A DNA stretch of 64,000 nucleotides, taken from contig KN832561.1 in assembly GCA_000827205.1 (NCBI GenBank), positions 1,313,313 through 1,377,312 on the forward strand, written 5' to 3'. The translations under genes were made by a program, and so were the position numbers. The notes below the pieces were generated by a model. That model was not told the DNA's origin and did not search any database. It saw only the letters and a list, made by a program, of their open reading frames with translations. This stretch comes from Plicaturopsis crispa FD-325 SS-3 (taxonomy: Eukaryota > Basidiomycota > Agaricomycetes > Amylocorticiales > Amylocorticiaceae). How positions within the stretch are numbered: the first letter of the stretch is position 1; each line of letters starts with the position of its first letter. Positions 60,791 to 64,000 of this stretch are shown here, piece after piece.

Positions 60791-60871
60791 GGCTAAATCA
60801 GATAAATGTCCTCTAAATCAGATAAATGTCCTCTAAATCAGATAAATGTCCTCTAAATCAGATAAATATCC
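60791..60871. repeat. 20-bp minisatellite, four copies
   Basis: CTAAATCAGATAAATGTCCT is repeated four times in direct order, with one base changed in the last copy. It lies just beyond the stop codon of the DUF6533 gene, so it may fall in its 3'UTR. Confidence 0.93.
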
Positions 60872-60905
60872 TGCAGTACGATACATGCACAACGATAAAC
60901 TCGCC

Positions 60906-62784
60906 TCAACCCGCCGCCCCGCGCAGCTCCAGCATGATCCGGTCGATGCGGTCGCTGACCTGCTGTATGTCATTCGAGTACAACGGGTCGTTCGAGTACG
61001 ACGGCTCCTCCTCCTTGCGTGTGGACTCCTCCTTGCGTGTGGACTCCTCCTTGCGTGTGGACTCCTCCTTGCGTGTGGAGGGGGGCAGCTCGTTCGAATT
61101 CAAACACAAAGTCCTGCCATCCTCCTCCACGGACTCGAGGGGATTGACCATAGCGAGGGAAGTGAGGTTCCGGATGGACAGATCGGTCCATAGGCCGGTG
61201 CTTCCCCCCGCGGACTCGTGCAGGTTGAGCATGAGCCGGGACATCATCGTCACGGAGACGCTGTGCACGTTGAGTCCAGTAAACGAAAACGGGTTAGAAG
61301 ATGATAACGAACTTACTTGCTGGCGAAAGTCGATAGAATGCCTTTGGTCAATGGCTACGAGCAACGTAAGGTATTGTACAGCGGTGCTGCAAGATGCGAC
61401 GCACGGAAGCAAGCTACACCAGGACGGAATCAGACCTGGAGTTGCACTTCACAGAAAGCAGACACGCACGTAGAAAGTGAGAACATTGGCCAAGTTCGCC
61501 AATATCATAACCCTACTCGCCGATCAGGAAGTGTCACGCATCCCTAGCCGCCAACGACTTACGCGTAGTAAATTATGCCTATTGCCGCCCTCGTCATCTT
61601 TACAGTAAGTAAAAGAAGTGAGGATATGTGTACATACCATCGCGAAGCATGAGGTTGACGAGGGGAAGTGCGCCCATACGTATGCCCTGAGGAAAATTTC
61701 CTCGTTCCCGATAAGTGGCATAGATGGTAAGGATGAATATCATGGAGTCGAAGGCCATGAGAGACTCCCATGAGGTAGCGAGGTCTTGTCGGAGTGGATA
61801 TTCTAAGTAAGCCTGAGGTAGCCTCAGAGAAGCGGATTTATCACTTACGAATACCGCTGTGGAAAACGAAGTGATGCTGAGTTACAACCGCGTACGAGAG
61901 AAAGATTGGAACGTACGTATCTGTCGGATTCGCAACATGACAGCCTCGCACAAGTGGGCTCGCGAAGCCATGCTGCCCAGTCAATGCCACCTAAATATGG
62001 AGCCATGTGTCGGCATAGGTCGGTGTCCATCAGGGGGGATAAGAGACGTACAGCGTTCACCCCGATACATAGTGCAGCCATGGCGAGCATCAAGAGGAGT
62101 ACACGTCTACTACGGCAATACAGCGCATATGTCCGACACATAAGAAGCACTATAACAGAGTTATTAGTGCACAGAAAGATCGATAATTGCCCTCTATCTC
62201 ACCACAAACAACGACTTGGGATCCTACAAGCAAAAATTCGCGGAACATGTTGAAATGGGAGCAGCTGCGGGCAGCCTCAGCGGATGGTTCACATTAAGGA
62301 GATATGCACACATATTTACCCCTGCCATAGCATCTGGATATGAGTCAGGTAGGTTACAAATAACGCGAAATACCGACCTTGCGAGACAGCGTGATGAAGC
62401 TGGTCGATACCACCGCAATGTTCCCGAAGAACGAAAGATAGCGGTTCAGCGTGAACAAGGCGAAGGAGAGCGACCTTGGATTCCGCCATATGTGCGATAT
62501 CTCATCGCCGAAAGTTAACACTACAGTCGCGCATTGCGTTCAACGCGAAGAATGACTTTGCAGATGAAGATTGTAACTCACTGTGATCGTAGTACAAGAT
62601 AGCTTTTCAATAGCACTCAGGATGCGCACTCTTCTACCATAGAGTGCGGACTTACCAATCCCTAGAAACTCAAGGTAATTGTGAACCAATCTGCGGGCCG
62701 CGGGTATTAGCCTGCTAGACTCGTGTTTTATAGGGTTCTGAGTGCTCACACGTCTCTATTTGCGCTGAAGGCATCGGTGTCCAT
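60906..62784 (-). CDS. DUF6533 seven-helix membrane protein
   Basis: Thirteen exons on the minus strand splice perfectly to 367 residues: 62784-62750, 62690-62656, 62602-62582, 62520-62378, 62275-62203, 62149-62052, 61990-61917, 61856-61849, 61802-61638, 61578-61563, 61512-61470, 61354-61317, 61260-60906. The N-terminus MDTDAFSANRDVLVHNYLEF leads into the DUF6533 signature ILYYDHMLTFGDEISHIWRN, then LFTLNRYLSFFGNIAVV, FREFLLVGSQVVVCVLLMCRTYALY, SWESLMAFDSMIFILTIY and GILSTFASNVSVTMMSRLMLNLHE. The family is abundant in mushrooms, with receptor-like topology but no proven role. Exon 8 is an 8-nt microexon and exon 10 is 16 nt. The cytosolic tail carries four STRKEE repeats from a minisatellite. 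Confidence 0.88.
61009..61082 (-). repeat. 18-bp coding minisatellite (STRKEE x4)
   Basis: Four tandem 18-bp units with core CTCCTTGCGTGTGGA on the plus strand encode four STRKEE hexapeptides in the tail of the DUF6533 protein. The copies are nearly identical, so they are recent and probably vary between strains. Confidence 0.93.
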
Positions 62785-63303
62785 CTCCAGCGTCTAGCAC
62801 CGGGGCAGATATCTAAGTGGACAGCAGGAGGAGGCGCAGAGTCGCCGTCAATCTTGCCGACGGACCATACTTTATGGTAGAGGGATCGCGAGATAAGACA
62901 TGGGATTCTGATACCGCTCGTCGCACATTGTCCCACTACGAGGACGCAGAAGCGCAGCAGCTCTGTGCGTTCACGTTCGTCCCACTGCGAGTGTAGCCAA
63001 TCCCGGGGAGCATCGAATCTAAACCAACGCAGGGCGAGCATTTGGGCATGGAGCATATGGATGCCTGCCGCGATACGGATGGCACTAGCGTCGAGAAGAG
63101 AGCCTGGGAGGGCGATGACTACTACGAGAGGTCTTGTGAGAGTGGCGGGAACTGTATACAGAGCGGAGAACGTGAACTAGCGCGTCTGATTCCCAGGATG
63201 GACAGTTCCATCACGTGTTGTCGCTTGCAAAAATATGGCTGTGTTTATTCTCCAGGTATTGTAAACATGCCTATACCGCCGTGCCTATGGTGCATTAAAA
63301 CAG
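62785..63303. other. Spacer between DUF6533 and scramblase genes
   Basis: Contains the DUF6533 promoter. A minus-strand frame (63056-62715) is open but carries no family motif. Confidence 0.35.
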
Positions 63304-64000
63304 TTAGAACGGAGAAGATGAGACCAAGCGTCGACTAGCGCACCCGGAGTGGCGAGAGAAGTAATCAAAATCTATGTTGATAGCGAGAGCCAGAATCGAC
63401 TGAAGCCGTTTTCGCGTCAGATTTCAACGGGGGAAAAAGAGACAGAGCGTGCGAAGGTACATACCGCACGCTCCTCCAACGTGAGATCACGGATGATAGC
63501 AGTGCGCTTAAAGGCTTCATTTGGGTCTTCGCCGAACCGCACAAAATACCGACCTGCGCGCAGGATAGTAAATTGAGTTCAAGCGTCATGTGCACCCCTC
63601 TCACCTGTATCCGTGAATATCTGCAGGGTGATGAGTATGCGGGAAAGCGACAAGCGCACGCATATAGACGCACCTCACGGCCAAAGCCCCGAAATGCCCG
63701 GTTGACGCTGGCCACCTGCTGGCCACGGCCGTCGCGGAGGCTGAAAGACCACGCCAGGAAGCCTTGGTCGACCACCGCAAATTGGCGAAAGAGATCCGTT
63801 TCGGGCTCCGGCTGCGCCTCGGACACCGTGGAGAGAATGTGTCGCTGTTTCTCTCTGCGGACGCGACGCTCGTGAGCGCGGGAAGACGAGGGGCACGGAC
63901 GCACCTACCGAAGGAACAGGTCGTAACGCCTCCGCCACAGGTGCCAGCGCTGCTGTACCTCGGCAAACGTGTCGAGGACGGGCTCGCCTTGTGCATGGGA
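63304..64000 (-). CDS. Phospholipid scramblase, 5' part beyond window
   Basis: Exons on the minus strand read EPVLDTFAEVQQRWHLWRRRYDLF-LREKQRHILS from the window edge, then FRQFAVVDQGFLAWSFSLRD, GQQVASVNRAFRGFGRE, IFTDTGRYFVRFGEDP, IIRDLTLEERA and SILALAINIDFDYFSRHSG. This is the C-terminal half of the scramblase family (yeast Aim25, human PLSCR), beta-barrel proteins that move phospholipids between leaflets; the fungal ones are mostly mitochondrial. The first exon in view is 64000-63910. The 5' half, with its proline-rich region, lies outside the window. The last exon ends at a stop at 63304 after a non-conserved tail. A further intron after RHSG cannot be excluded. Confidence 0.9.

Overview
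The window is nuclear DNA of a filamentous basidiomycete, very probably an Agaricomycete. Protein-coding genes are compact, sit on both strands, and are cut by many 45-65 nt GT-AG introns, with a few GC-AG ones. Several families are typical of mushroom-forming fungi: a GSTFuA-like glutathione transferase, a DUF6533 seven-helix protein, GH55 and GH5 beta-1,3-glucanases, and a large surface membrane protein family. No plasmid, phage, CRISPR or bacterial operon signature was seen. Gene models were built by hand from splice sites and reading frame, so exon edges may be off by a base or two.

Left part (1-19 kb): a 2-oxoglutarate oxygenase gene that lost its 3' end, a split tRNA-Asn, a FAR-17a/AIG1-like hydrolase, a GST, a FUN14 mitochondrial protein, primase large subunit PRI2, a plasma-membrane syntaxin, argininosuccinate lyase, a GH5 exo-beta-1,3-glucanase, mannosyltransferase ALG3 and an MCH1-like transporter.

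Middle (19-42 kb): a complete hAT-type MITE with perfect 33-bp ends, a PP4 regulatory subunit 1 with an unusual charged heptad-repeat insert, a tetraspan membrane protein, a split tRNA-Glu, an aldo/keto reductase, a second syntaxin with matching exon lengths, phosphatidylinositol synthase PIS1, a mitochondrial-type AAA ATPase, the SMC5/6 subunit NSE1 and a DUF1348 protein. A 780-bp Mutator-like MITE has landed just 5' of the DUF1348 gene.

Repeat-rich part (39.8-47.8 kb): an end-clipped membrane-protein gene is squeezed between that MITE and a ~3.4-kb candidate DNA transposon. Inside the latter lies a long near-perfect inverted repeat around a 476-base assembly gap. About 2 kb of gene-poor DNA follows.

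Right part (47.8-64 kb): two tandem GH55 exo-beta-1,3-glucanases that differ in seven introns, replication factor CDC45, an orphan conserved fungal gene, a 13-exon DUF6533 membrane protein with an 8-nt microexon and a coding minisatellite, and a phospholipid scramblase cut by the window end.

The genes do not form one pathway. Themes are housekeeping (replication PRI2 and CDC45, genome stability NSE1, lipid PIS1, glycosylation ALG3, secretion syntaxins, arginine synthesis) plus beta-glucan remodelling (GH5 and two GH55). No convincing new multi-gene system was found. The most informative oddities are the two intact MITEs, the palindrome around the gap, the intron turnover between the GH55 twins and the heptad insert in the PP4 subunit.
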